Positions 17,160 through 25,444 of a stretch of 64,000 nucleotides of DNA are shown here, in pieces. The translations under genes and the position numbers were made by a program. The DNA comes from Pseudoroseomonas cervicalis (GTDB lineage: Bacteria; Pseudomonadota; Alphaproteobacteria; Acetobacterales; Acetobacteraceae), in the NCBI RefSeq assembly GCF_030818485.1, contig NZ_JAUTAJ010000004.1:2947501-3011500 (forward strand). Reading direction: 5' to 3'. The notes under the pieces are model-generated. The model was given only the letters and a program-made list of their open reading frames with translations. It searched no databases and was not told the DNA's origin. Within the stretch, counting starts at the first letter, position 1. Each line of letters begins with the position of its first letter.

Positions 17160-19813
17160 CGCCCGGGCCCCCGCAGCAGCACCAGGCAGGCGCCGCAGAA
17201 GCCGCAGGCCAGCGGCACCGCCAGCAGCAGCAGCGCCAGCAGCAGCGGCCGGTTCGGCACCGAGGGCCGCAGCTCCACGCTGGGGCCGGAGACCAGCCGC
17301 GCGGCCACCGTGTTCTCCGCCGCCAGCACCAGGGCGGCGCGCTGGTGCTGGGCCAGCAGCTCGAACAGCGGCGTGCGCAGATAGATGTCGCGCTCCTGCG
17401 CCAGCCGCCCCTCCAGCAGGGCGACGCGGCGGCGGATCATGGTCAGCAGGTCGTCGCGCACCCGCGTCTCGGCGAAGTCGTGCAGCAGGGCGAGGATCTC
17501 CTGCGCCGCCTCGCGCCGCGGATGCGTCAGCTCCAGCGTCCAGGTCAGCGAGGCCAGGGACTGCGTCACCGCCAGGTTGCGCTCCAGCCAGCGCTGCACG
17601 TCATCGGCATCCGGCGGCGGCGCCGCCTCGGTCAGCAGCGCCAGCACGCCGCGCAGCGGGGCCAGCGGGCCCTCCTGGCGGCGGGCGGCCAGCTCCTCCA
17701 CCAGCCGGGTGCGCTCCAGCAGCAGCGCCACCGCCTCCGGGCTGCGCAGCGCGGCGAGATAGACGGCGAAATTGCCGCTGGGCCGGTTGTCCAGCAGGCT
17801 GCCCGGCGTCAGCACATTGGCGGCGATCAGGTTGGAGGCGGCAAGGCCCGTGGTCTCGGCCGGCGCCACCACCGCCTGCGCCACATAGGCGCGCGGCCAG
17901 CTCAGGATCAGCGCGGCACCGCCGGCCAGCAGCGCCAGGCAGGCCAGCAGCAGCCAGAGCCGCAGCCGCCAGACGCCCCTCAGCAGCTGGTCGAGCGGCA
18001 TGGCGGCGCCGGCCCCGCCGGGGCAGGGTTCGATGCGGGTGGTCAGGCAGGTGACCGGGGCCTCGGCGCGGGCGGCCAGCACCAGGCAGGGGCGCACCAC
18101 GCCATAGGCCGGGCTGTCATGCCCCTCCTCCAGCGACAAGGCGAGCGGCGCATCGGCGAACAGGAACAGCCGCGCCGGCCCCGCCACCCCATCCGCCTGC
18201 AGCCGCCACTGGCCGGGGCCGAGCCGCCAGCGCAGGGTGACGCGGCGGAAGCGCCCGGCGACACGATCCTCCACCTGCCAGGCGCCATCGGGCAGCGGCC
18301 GCACGCGCCGCGCATGGTCATGGCCCTGGCGGTCGCGCCGCGCCGCGCCATCGGGCAGGGCGCGGCAGCGCGGCCAGCCGCCGAACAGGAAGCGGCCGAG
18401 TCGCGGCATCGGCTCCGTCCCGTCGAAGACCAGCGTGTTGTGGGCGCGGGCGGAGGGGAAATAGTCCAGCCACCATTCGGCGCCCCGGGGCGGGTTGTAG
18501 GCGCCGGTGCCGGCATCGGTCAGCAGCGGCAGGTCGCCCTGCCACAGCTCCAGATGCAGCAAATCGGACTGGCCGGGGCGGAAGCGCAGCGGGCCGCTGC
18601 GCAGCAGGGCGCGCACCCCGTCCCGCTCCCACCCCGCGCTGCCGCTGGCGCGCCAGGCGGCCGGGCGGGGGGCGGCGGGCATCTCCGGCAGGCCGAGCCA
18701 GCGGCAGCCCGGCTCCTGCGCGACGCCGGCCGAGGCCCCGGCAAAAAGCCGCAGCGCCCGTTCGGCGCTGCCGCGCGCATCCGCCTCGCCCCAGGCGCCG
18801 AGATCGGCGAAGGCCGAGCCATCCTGGTGGCCGAGCCGTGGCAGCGCGCCGCGGGGCGCCAGCAGCCGCGCCAGCCATTGCGCGGCGGCGGCGGCGCGCT
18901 GCGGCAGCGGCGCCGGCAGGGGCGGCTGGCCGAGATGGCGGCGCAGCGCCTCCAGCGCCGCCAGCGTGTCCAGCAGCAGCCGGTGATAGCCGGTGGAGCA
19001 GGCGGCGAAGCCGCCATCGGGGGCCACCAGCCGCGCCACCGCGCGGGAGAGGGCGCGGGCGGCGGAGGCCGCCTCGGCGGGGCGGCCGAGCAGCCAGGCG
19101 CAGGCCAGCAGCCCGGCGGGCTCGCTGATGCTGTGGTTGTTGTCCTGCGCGGCGGCATAGGCGCCGGTGGCCAGGATGCGGGCGCGGTGCAGCGCCAGCA
19201 GCCGGCGCAGCGCGGCCGAGGGCGCGGCCTGCCCGGCCAGCACCAGCGCCAGGCCGAGATGCAGCACGCGCAGCGCCGCCTCCTGCCCGCAGGCCCAGTT
19301 GGGGCCGCGATAGGGCGGGTTGGCGGCGCACCATTCCGCCAGCCGCCGTTCCAGCGCGGCGCGGTGGCCCTCCTCCGGCCAGAGGCGGGCGGCCTGCAGC
19401 AGCAGCGGCACGGCGCCCAGCCGGTTGGGCTCCCAGACCGGGCGGATATCGCCCGGGGTGAAGAGGTCGAGGCCGAGCGATTCGGCGGCCGGGTCGAAGG
19501 GGCCGTGCCAGGCGGCGGGGGGCAGCGCCGCCAGCGCCGCGCGCAGCCGGGCGAGGTCGGGCGGCGCCAGAGCGGGCGGCGGCGGCAGCGGCGCCGTGCC
19601 GAAAAACCGCGACTCGGGGCCTGGGCCTGGCCATTCCTCGCATGCGGCCGGGCAGTCCCGCGCGGCCCGATCCAAAGCGCGCCGGGGCAGGCCGGCGCGC
19701 AGCCGCAACCGGTGCCAGCCATAGCGCGCCAGCGCCCGCGGTCCCAGCCGCCATGCGGTGCCTGCCCAAAGAGAGAGCTGGGCGCCGCGGCGAATGTGCG
19801 CTTGGATCGGCAT
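17156..19813 (-). CDS. Fusion of heparinase II/III-like domain with Wzz-like chain-length domain
   Basis: An 885-residue in-frame fusion. Residues ~1-600 look like heparinase II/III family proteins: an alpha-toroid with WACGQEAALRVLHL, DNNHSISEPAGLLAC and TGYHRLLLDTLAALE, then the beta-sandwich start with HLELWQGDLPLLTDAGTG and a loop containing RAHNTLVFDG. From ~605 a second unit has two membrane helices (~617-637 and ~855-880) bracketing a mostly helical periplasmic region with PRAYVAQAVVAPAE, as in Wzz/polysaccharide co-polymerases, but no kinase domain. An internal ATG at 18001 could start the Wzz part separately, yet no stop divides the two. ATG 19813 is the likely start; its RBS is weak. 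It heads the minus-strand polysaccharide operon and may couple glycan cleavage with chain-length control. Confidence 0.82.
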   Translation of the reverse strand: MPIQAHIRRGAQLSLWAGTAWRLGPRALARYGWHRLRLRAGLPRRALDRAARDCPAACEEWPGPGPESRFFGTAPLPPPPALAPPDLARLRAALAALPPAAWHGPFDPAAESLGLDLFTPGDIRPVWEPNRLGAVPLLLQAARLWPEEGHRAALERRLAEWCAANPPYRGPNWACGQEAALRVLHLGLALVLAGQAAPSAALRRLLALHRARILATGAYAAAQDNNHSISEPAGLLACAWLLGRPAEAASAARALSRAVARLVAPDGGFAACSTGYHRLLLDTLAALEALRRHLGQPPLPAPLPQRAAAAAQWLARLLAPRGALPRLGHQDGSAFADLGAWGEADARGSAERALRLFAGASAGVAQEPGCRWLGLPEMPAAPRPAAWRASGSAGWERDGVRALLRSGPLRFRPGQSDLLHLELWQGDLPLLTDAGTGAYNPPRGAEWWLDYFPSARAHNTLVFDGTEPMPRLGRFLFGGWPRCRALPDGAARRDRQGHDHARRVRPLPDGAWQVEDRVAGRFRRVTLRWRLGPGQWRLQADGVAGPARLFLFADAPLALSLEEGHDSPAYGVVRPCLVLAARAEAPVTCLTTRIEPCPGGAGAAMPLDQLLRGVWRLRLWLLLACLALLAGGAALILSWPRAYVAQAVVAPAETTGLAASNLIAANVLTPGSLLDNRPSGNFAVYLAALRSPEAVALLLERTRLVEELAARRQEGPLAPLRGVLALLTEAAPPPDADDVQRWLERNLAVTQSLASLTWTLELTHPRREAAQEILALLHDFAETRVRDDLLTMIRRRVALLEGRLAQERDIYLRTPLFELLAQHQRAALVLAAENTVAARLVSGPSVELRPSVPNRPLLLALLLLAVPLACGFCGACLVLLRGPGR

Positions 19814-19880
19814 GGACGATTTGATAAAGCAATAATCACGAAAACGCGAGCAATCCGTGAATCGCGCCCAGTCCGGAGGA
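19814..19880. promoter_or_regulatory. AT-rich divergent promoter region of the polysaccharide locus
   Basis: The only AT-rich stretch in the locus (around 19819-19860, e.g. TTGATAAAGCAATAATCACG) lies between the divergent heparinase-Wzz and wza-like genes, so both promoters must be here or just inside the genes. No clean -35/-10 pair could be fixed. Confidence 0.4.
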
Positions 19881-22745
19881 ATGACCGTGCCGCCTGCCCC
19901 CGCGCCCCGCACGGCTCGGCGCGCCCGGCTGGCCCTGGCCCTGCTGCTGCTGGGCGGCCAGCTGGCGCCGGGGGTGGGGGCGGGGCCGGCCCGGGCACAG
20001 CCGGCGCCGCCGGGGCTGCTGGGCGGCGGCTATTCCGGCATGGCGCCCGGCGCGCCGCCGGGCGGGGCGCCGCCGGGGGGCAGCCCGCTGCTGGGCAGCC
20101 CCAGCCTGCCGCTGACCCTGCCGGGCGGGCTGCCGCTGCCCAGCCTGCCGCCGGCCCTGCAGCAGGATATCCTGCAGCGGATCCAGGACGCCGCCTCCGG
20201 CAACCGGGCGCCGCCGCCGCTGGTGCCGGGCAGCAGCCCCAGCCTCAACGGCCCGGCCGGGCCCTCCGCCCCCTCGGTCGCGCCGGTGGCGCCGATGGCG
20301 CATCCCTGGAGCGGCGCGGCGCCTCCGGCGTCCTGGGGCGCCGCGCATGCGCCGCCCATCCCCGCCCTGCCGCCGGGCGAGCCGCTCTCCCCCACCGAGG
20401 CGTTTTTCGCGGCCAGGCTGGAGCAGCCGGGGCTGCCGCTGCGGCAATTCGGCTACGACACCTTCCGCGAGCTGGCCGCCGCCCCGCCCGGCCAGGCGCC
20501 GGTGGCGCAGGTGCCGGAGGATTACATCCTCGGCCGCGACGATGAGGTGCTGGTCGGCATCCGCGGCCGCACCCGGCAGAATCTCAGCCTGCGGGTCAAT
20601 CGCGACGGCGCGCTGCTGCTGCCCGACCTGCCGCCGCTGGCCGCCGCCGGCCGGCCGCTGGGCGAGGTGCGGGCGGAGATCGAGGCGCGGGTGGCGCGCG
20701 AGCTGGGCGGCTCCGAGGCCTTCGTCAGCCTGGGCCAGCTGCGCCAGATCGGCGTCTTCGTCGCCGGCGAGGTGGTGCGGCCCGGCCTCTACCCGCTGCC
20801 CGCTTTGGCCTCGGCGCTGGACGCGCTGGCGCTGGCCGGCGGCGTGAAGAAAAGCGGCAGCCTGCGCGCCATCCGCGTCGAGGGGCCGCGCGGGGCGCGG
20901 GTGATCGACCTCTACAGCGTCATCGGCGCCGAGCCGGGCAGCCCCGACCTCGCTTTGCGGGAGGGGGAGCGGCTGGTGGTGCCGCCGCTCGGCCCCAGCG
21001 TGGCGCTGGGCGGCGAGGTGACGCGGCCCGGCATCTACGAGCTGCCGCCCGGCAGCGACTCGGCGCCGCTGGCCTCGATGCTGCGGCTGGCGGGCCAGGC
21101 GCTGCGCCCTTCCGGCAACCGCTTCCTGCTGCACGGCACCGATGCACAGGGCCGCCGCGCCCTGGCGGAGATCGGACCGCAGGGGCGGCTGCGGCGCGGC
21201 GACGCGGTGCTGGTGCAGCCGGGGGCCGATGTGCTGGCGGGCCAGGTGCGGCTGGCCGGGCATGTCGCGGCGCCGGTGCTGCGCGCCGCCAGCGCCGGCG
21301 GCCTGCGCGGCCTGCTGGCCGACCCGCTGCTGGTGCGGCCCGACCCCTATCTGCGCATGGGCATCGTCTGGCGCACCGAGGAGCGCACGCGCAGCCGGCG
21401 CTTCCTGGGCTTCGATCTCGGCCGGGTGCTGCAGCGCCAGGCGGAGCTGCCGCTGCGCCCGGCGGATGAGGTGATCCTGCTCTCCCAGGCCGATATCGCC
21501 TGGCTGGCCAGCCCGCCGGTGCAGCGCGCGCTGCGCGGCGAGCCGGGGCCGGAATGCCCGGCGCTGCAATCGCTGGCCATCGCCGCCCGCTCCTCGCCCG
21601 TGCGCTTCGCGCATGTGCGCGGCGCGGGCTTCCCCGATCTCGGCGCGCCGCCCTGCCCGCAGGTCTTCATCGACTATCCGGCGCTGCTGCCCTTCCTGCT
21701 CGACCAGTCGGTGCTGCTCTCGGGCGAGGCGCGGCTGCCCGGCCTCTACCCGATCCTCGACGACACCGGGCTGGACCAGGTGCTGGGCGCGGCGGGCGGG
21801 CTGACCGACACGGTCGATCTCTCCGCCGTGGAATTGTCGCGCGAGCCGCTGGAGCAGGCCGGCGCCATCCCGCTCTCGCGCACGCTGCTCGACCTGCGCA
21901 GCGGCAATTTTGCCGCCGTGCGGCTCTCCCCGCGCGACGCCATCCGGCTGCCGCGCGGCTTCGGCGACCGCGACAGCGGGCCGGTGACGCTGATGGGCGA
22001 GTTCCTGCGCCCCGGCATCTACGACATCCGCCGCGGCGAGCGGCTGTCGGAGCTGATCGCCCGCGCCGGCGGGCTCTCGCCCCAGGCCTACCCCTACGGC
22101 GCCGTCTTCACGCGGGAGAGCGTGCGGCAGCGCCAGCAGGAAGGGTTTGCGCGCAGCGCGCGGGAGCTGGAGCAGAGCCTGATCCAGGTGGCCGCCGGCC
22201 AGGCGGTGGCGGGGGTGGGCGGGCGCGGCGGCGGCGGCGATCTTGGCGGCGCCATCAGCGCCGGGCGGGAGCTGGCCAATGCGCTGCGCGAGGCGCGCGC
22301 CGCCGGCCGCATGGTGGTGGAGGCCAACCCCGTGATCCTGGCGGCGCGCCCCGAGCTCGACGTGCTGCTGGAGCCGGGCGACCTGATCGTGGTGCCGAAG
22401 CGCCCCAATGAGGTGACGGTGGTGGGCGCGGTGCTGAATCCGGGCAGCCTGCAATTCACCAGCGGCTGGCGCGCCAATGATTATGTGCGGGCCTCGGGCG
22501 GCACGCAGCGTTTCGCCGATGGTGGGCGCGCCTTTGTGGTGCTGCCGAACGGGCAGAGCACCCCGGCCGGGCTGGGCGCCTGGCAATCGGGCGGGCCGCC
22601 GGTGCCGCCGGGCTCGCTGGTGGTCGTGCCGCAGGATCCCTCGCCCTATGAGAGCTGGGGCTTCATCCGCGACCTGACGCAGACGCTGGGGCAGATCTCG
22701 ATCAGCGCCGCGGCGCTGGCGGTGATTGCCAGGAACGCGCGCTGA
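19881..22745 (+). CDS. Polysaccharide export outer-membrane protein with SLBB repeats (Wza/KpsD-like)
   Basis: A ~954-residue periplasmic/outer-membrane export protein. A signal peptide (ARLALALLLLGGQLAPGVGA..ARAQ) without lipobox cysteine is followed by a Pro/Gly-rich linker. The Poly_export domain starts at EDYILGRDDEVLVGIRG (~215), and several SLBB domains follow (e.g. GEVVRPGLYPLP, GEVTRPGIYELPPG, GEFLRPGIYDIRRGE, GAVLNPGSLQFTSG). The length is that of KpsD/GfcE-type rather than the ~380-residue Wza. GGAGGA abuts ATG 19881, so the in-frame GTG at 19887, with 6-base spacing, may be the true start. It is divergent from the operon whose product it should export. Confidence 0.9.
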   Translation: MTVPPAPAPRTARRARLALALLLLGGQLAPGVGAGPARAQPAPPGLLGGGYSGMAPGAPPGGAPPGGSPLLGSPSLPLTLPGGLPLPSLPPALQQDILQRIQDAASGNRAPPPLVPGSSPSLNGPAGPSAPSVAPVAPMAHPWSGAAPPASWGAAHAPPIPALPPGEPLSPTEAFFAARLEQPGLPLRQFGYDTFRELAAAPPGQAPVAQVPEDYILGRDDEVLVGIRGRTRQNLSLRVNRDGALLLPDLPPLAAAGRPLGEVRAEIEARVARELGGSEAFVSLGQLRQIGVFVAGEVVRPGLYPLPALASALDALALAGGVKKSGSLRAIRVEGPRGARVIDLYSVIGAEPGSPDLALREGERLVVPPLGPSVALGGEVTRPGIYELPPGSDSAPLASMLRLAGQALRPSGNRFLLHGTDAQGRRALAEIGPQGRLRRGDAVLVQPGADVLAGQVRLAGHVAAPVLRAASAGGLRGLLADPLLVRPDPYLRMGIVWRTEERTRSRRFLGFDLGRVLQRQAELPLRPADEVILLSQADIAWLASPPVQRALRGEPGPECPALQSLAIAARSSPVRFAHVRGAGFPDLGAPPCPQVFIDYPALLPFLLDQSVLLSGEARLPGLYPILDDTGLDQVLGAAGGLTDTVDLSAVELSREPLEQAGAIPLSRTLLDLRSGNFAAVRLSPRDAIRLPRGFGDRDSGPVTLMGEFLRPGIYDIRRGERLSELIARAGGLSPQAYPYGAVFTRESVRQRQQEGFARSARELEQSLIQVAAGQAVAGVGGRGGGGDLGGAISAGRELANALREARAAGRMVVEANPVILAARPELDVLLEPGDLIVVPKRPNEVTVVGAVLNPGSLQFTSGWRANDYVRASGGTQRFADGGRAFVVLPNGQSTPAGLGAWQSGGPPVPPGSLVVVPQDPSPYESWGFIRDLTQTLGQISISAAALAVIARNAR

Positions 22746-22806
22746 GGGGAAGAACGGGGGGAGGGGCCGCGCGCCCCGCCTTCCCCGCCTGAACGGATCC
22801 GCCGCC

Positions 22807-23235
22807 ATGACCATCGCCCGCGCCTTCACCAAAGCCGATCTCGACGCCTGCTTCGCCATCCGCCGCGAGGTCTTCGTCGAGGAGCAGGCGGTGCCGGAGG
22901 CGATGGAGTATGACGAGTTCGACGCCACCGCCCTGCATTTCCTGGCCCGGCGGGAGGGCGCGCCGGCCGCCACGGCGCGGGTGGTGTTCAAGGAGGGCGG
23001 GCGGGTGGCCAAGATCGGCCGCGTCGCGGTGCGCCAGGCGCTGCGCGGCAGCGGGCTGGGGGCCGCCATCATGCGCGCCATCGAGGCCGACCCGGCGCTG
23101 GAGGGCGCGGAGCAGCTGGTGCTGGAGGCGCAGAGCTACGCCATCCCCTTCTATGAGCGGCTGGGCTATGCGGCGGAGGGCGAGGAGTATCTGGATGTCG
23201 GCATTCCGCACCGGCTGATGCGGAAGGCCCGGTAG
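22807..23235 (+). CDS. GNAT family N-acetyltransferase
   Basis: A 142-residue acetyl-CoA-dependent acyltransferase. It begins MTIARAFTKADLDACFAIRREVFVEEQ, the ElaA/YjcF-like variant of the fold; the acetyl-CoA loop is VAVRQALRGSGLGAAIM (~77-93), and AIPFYERLGYAAEGEEY closes the domain. The substrate cannot be predicted. It starts 61 bases after the exporter gene and may be co-transcribed with it. Confidence 0.87.
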   Translation: MTIARAFTKADLDACFAIRREVFVEEQAVPEAMEYDEFDATALHFLARREGAPAATARVVFKEGGRVAKIGRVAVRQALRGSGLGAAIMRAIEADPALEGAEQLVLEAQSYAIPFYERLGYAAEGEEYLDVGIPHRLMRKAR

Positions 23236-23242
23236 AAGAGAA

Positions 23243-23362
23243 GGCCGGGGGGACAGGGTCCCCCCGGACCCCGCCGTCAGTGTGGCGTCCCGCTGTGACG
23301 GGAGACGGCGGCAGCCTGGAAAAAAGTCTTTTTGCTTCTTTTTCTTCAGAAAAAGAAGATTC
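23243..23362. repeat. Composite hairpin repeat between convergent genes
   Basis: Two modules. 23243-23300 is a GC palindrome (GGGGGGACAGGGTCCCCCC, then GGACCCCGCCGTCAG) almost identical to 59421-59463. About 23319-23362 is a dyad, CTTCTTTTTCTTCAGAAAAAGAAG preceded by AAAAAGTCTTTTTG in part, of which 46614-46653 is an inverted copy and 55611-55649 a variant. It lies between the GNAT and DUF3830 stops and probably terminates both transcripts. Confidence 0.8.
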
Positions 23363-23373
23363 TGACCTTTGCC

Positions 23374-23787
23374 TCAGGCCTTCCTGAAGGTGATCGGCTT
23401 GTTGCCGTCCCACAGCACCGAGCGGCAGACCGTGGCCAGCCTGTCCAGGTCGCCCTTGATGGTCAGGAAGTGGTTGCCGGCGAGCTGGCCGGCCTTGCTG
23501 GCGAAGCAGCAGGGGCCGTAGGCGACCAGGATCTCGGTCTCGCTCATGCCGCCCGGGTGGACGATGATCTGGCCCGGGGCGGGGTAGGAGGTGGCGTTCT
23601 CGTAGCCGATGCCGAGATCGCGCTCGCCCATCGGGATCCAGCAGGCCTCGCCGGACCAGCGCACATGGATGATGCGGTCCTGATAGGGCAGCAGGGTGCG
23701 GAAGCGGGCGACGGTGCGCGGCGCGGCGGCTTCCTCGAAATCGGCGTGGAAGATTTCGCCGCCGATGTCGATCGCGATGTCGGCCAA
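23374..23787 (-). CDS. DUF3830 family protein
   Basis: A 137-residue protein matching what I recall of DUF3830, small cyclophilin-like beta-barrel proteins often found beside amidohydrolase or amino-acid catabolic genes. Features: FHADFEEAAAPRTV near the start, WSGEACWIP, a central GYENATSYPAPGQIIVHPGG and YGPCCFASKAGQLAGNHF. No signal peptide. The biochemical role is not established and no partner is adjacent. Confidence 0.75.
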   Translation of the reverse strand: MADIAIDIGGEIFHADFEEAAAPRTVARFRTLLPYQDRIIHVRWSGEACWIPMGERDLGIGYENATSYPAPGQIIVHPGGMSETEILVAYGPCCFASKAGQLAGNHFLTIKGDLDRLATVCRSVLWDGNKPITFRKA

Positions 23788-23850
23788 ATCCGTGCTCCTT
23801 CTGTCAGGCTGAGGCGTGGGCGGGCAGCCTGCCAGAGGCCGCGCCGCGGC

Positions 23851-24705
23851 TCAATCCGCCTCCGCCGCCTGGCCCAGCCGGTAGGGATGCGCGGCATAGG
23901 TGCCGAGCACCTTCAGCTCGCGCGAGAAGAAGGCCAGCTCCTCCAGCGCCCGCTTCAGGCCGGGCTGCTCGGGGTGGCCATCGACGTCGCAGAGGAACTG
24001 CGTCGCGGTGAAATGCCCGTCGAGCATGTAGCTCTCGAGCTTGGTCATGTTGACGCCGTTGGTGGCGAAGCCGCCCAGCGCCTTGTACAGCGCGGCCGGG
24101 ATGTTGCGGACGCGGAAGACGAAGGTGGTCACCGGATTGGCGATGTCGATCGGCGGCGCGGCCGGCGTCTTCGACATGACGTAGAAGCGCGTGGTGTTGT
24201 GCGCCGCGTCCTCGACGTTGCGGCGCAGGATCTCGAGCCCGTAGATCTCGGCGGCGAGGGAGGAGGCGATGGCCGCGTCCTCCAGGCTGGGCTGCTCGGC
24301 CAGCAGCTTGGCGGCGCCGGCGGTGTCGGCCTCGATCACCGGCTCCAGCTTCAGGTCGCGCAGCAGGTTCAGCACCTGGCCGAGCGCCACCGGGTGGCTG
24401 TGCGCGCGCTTCAGCCCCTCGATGGTGGCGCCCTTATGGGCCAGCAGGCAGTGCTCGACGCGCTGGTAGTGCTCGCCCACCGTGTGCAGGCCGGAATCGG
24501 GCAGCAGGCGGTGGATGTCGGGCACCCGGCCGGCCAGCGAGTTCTCGCAGGGCAGCATGGCCAGCCCGGCGCGGCCGTCGCGCACGGCTGCCATGGCGGC
24601 CTCGAAGCTGGGGCAGGGGAGGGTGGTCCAGCCGGGATAGGCGCTGCGGCAGGCCAGGTCGGAATAGGCGCCGGGCATGCCCTGGAAGGCGATCACACCA
24701 CTCAT
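23851..24705 (-). CDS. pheA: Prephenate dehydratase
   Basis: Converts prephenate to phenylpyruvate in phenylalanine synthesis. The 284-residue monofunctional form has the catalytic domain (~1-180: VIAFQGMPGAYSDLAC, LPCENSLAGRVPDIHRLL, NTTRFYVMS with the essential Thr-Arg-Phe) and a C-terminal ACT domain (~195-275) with KLESYMLDG, equivalent to the ESRP phenylalanine-binding motif, so feedback inhibition is expected. ATG 24705 follows a GGAA-containing RBS; 15 upstream codons were left out. No chorismate mutase domain. Confidence 0.93.
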   Translation of the reverse strand: MSGVIAFQGMPGAYSDLACRSAYPGWTTLPCPSFEAAMAAVRDGRAGLAMLPCENSLAGRVPDIHRLLPDSGLHTVGEHYQRVEHCLLAHKGATIEGLKRAHSHPVALGQVLNLLRDLKLEPVIEADTAGAAKLLAEQPSLEDAAIASSLAAEIYGLEILRRNVEDAAHNTTRFYVMSKTPAAPPIDIANPVTTFVFRVRNIPAALYKALGGFATNGVNMTKLESYMLDGHFTATQFLCDVDGHPEQPGLKRALEELAFFSRELKVLGTYAAHPYRLGQAAEAD

Positions 24706-24786
24706 CTTCAGTTTTCCGTCCCGTCTTCTGGCCCGTCCGCCGGAGTTCATCCGGCGGCCCGGCGCGACGGCGCGTGGGGCTACGGG

Positions 24787-24815
24787 TTGAAGCGTCCGGC
24801 CTCTGCCACTATGGT
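24787..24815 (+). promoter_or_regulatory. Probable sigma-70 promoter of the cytochrome c gene
   Basis: TTGAAG (24787-24792), 17-base spacer, TATGGT (24810-24815), placed 93 bases before the cytochrome c start codon in the divergent pheA/cytochrome interval. Confidence 0.45.
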
Positions 24816-24907
24816 CCGCTCGCTTCTAGTCGAGGCCCCTGCCGCGCGCAAACCGCGCCCTCGACCGGATCGAGTCGCATGGCACTTACGATGGATGGAT
24901 CGGCAGC

Positions 24908-25444
24908 ATGAGCTTGGAGGTCAACAAGGCGTTCGCGGCCGTCCTCACCGCCGGCATCGCCTTCATGGTGGCGGGCCTGGTGGGCGAAACCGTGGTGCAT
25001 CCGCACCGCCTTGAGAAGACGGCGATCGCCATCGAGGGCGTCGGCGAAAGCGCGGCCCCTGCCGCGGCCGCCGAGCCGGCGCTGGATCCGGTGGAGCCGC
25101 TGCTGGCCGCCGCCAATGCCGATGCGGGCCGCCAGCTGGCCGGGCGGCTCTGCGCCTCCTGCCACAGCTTCGAGCAGGGTGGCGCGAACCGCGTCGGCCC
25201 GAACCTGTATGGCGTGGTCGGCAACCACCATGCGCATCTGGACAATTTCAACTACTCGCCGGCGATGAAGGGCCTGTCCGACAAGCCCTGGGACTATGCC
25301 GCGCTGAACGAGTTCCTGGCCGCGCCGGCCCGCGCCATCCGCGGCACCCGCATGGCCTTCGCCGGCATCCGCGACGTGAAGCAGCGCGCCGATGTCATCG
25401 CCTATCTGCGCAGCCTGTCCGCCAACCCGGCGCCGCTGCCCTGA
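24908..25444 (+). CDS. Membrane-anchored class I cytochrome c (CycM-like)
   Basis: A 178-residue c-type cytochrome. An uncleaved N-terminal helix (AFAAVLTAGIAFMVAGLVGE, ~8-27) anchors it to the inner membrane. A ~45-residue Ala/Pro linker leads to the haem domain with CASCH (~82-86) and the axial Met in RGTRMAFAG (~148). This layout is that of CycM-type electron carriers between the bc1 complex and the terminal oxidase. The stop overlaps the next ATG by one base. Confidence 0.9.
   Translation: MSLEVNKAFAAVLTAGIAFMVAGLVGETVVHPHRLEKTAIAIEGVGESAAPAAAAEPALDPVEPLLAAANADAGRQLAGRLCASCHSFEQGGANRVGPNLYGVVGNHHAHLDNFNYSPAMKGLSDKPWDYAALNEFLAAPARAIRGTRMAFAGIRDVKQRADVIAYLRSLSANPAPLP

Noticed and set aside
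17345..20545. Long plus-strand ORF of 1066 residues
   Set aside because: Antisense shadow of the heparinase-Wzz gene and out-of-frame with the exporter gene.
19836..23081. Long minus-strand ORF of 1081 residues
   Set aside because: Antisense shadow of the Wza/KpsD-like exporter and the GNAT gene, with the biased H/Q/R composition typical of such shadows.
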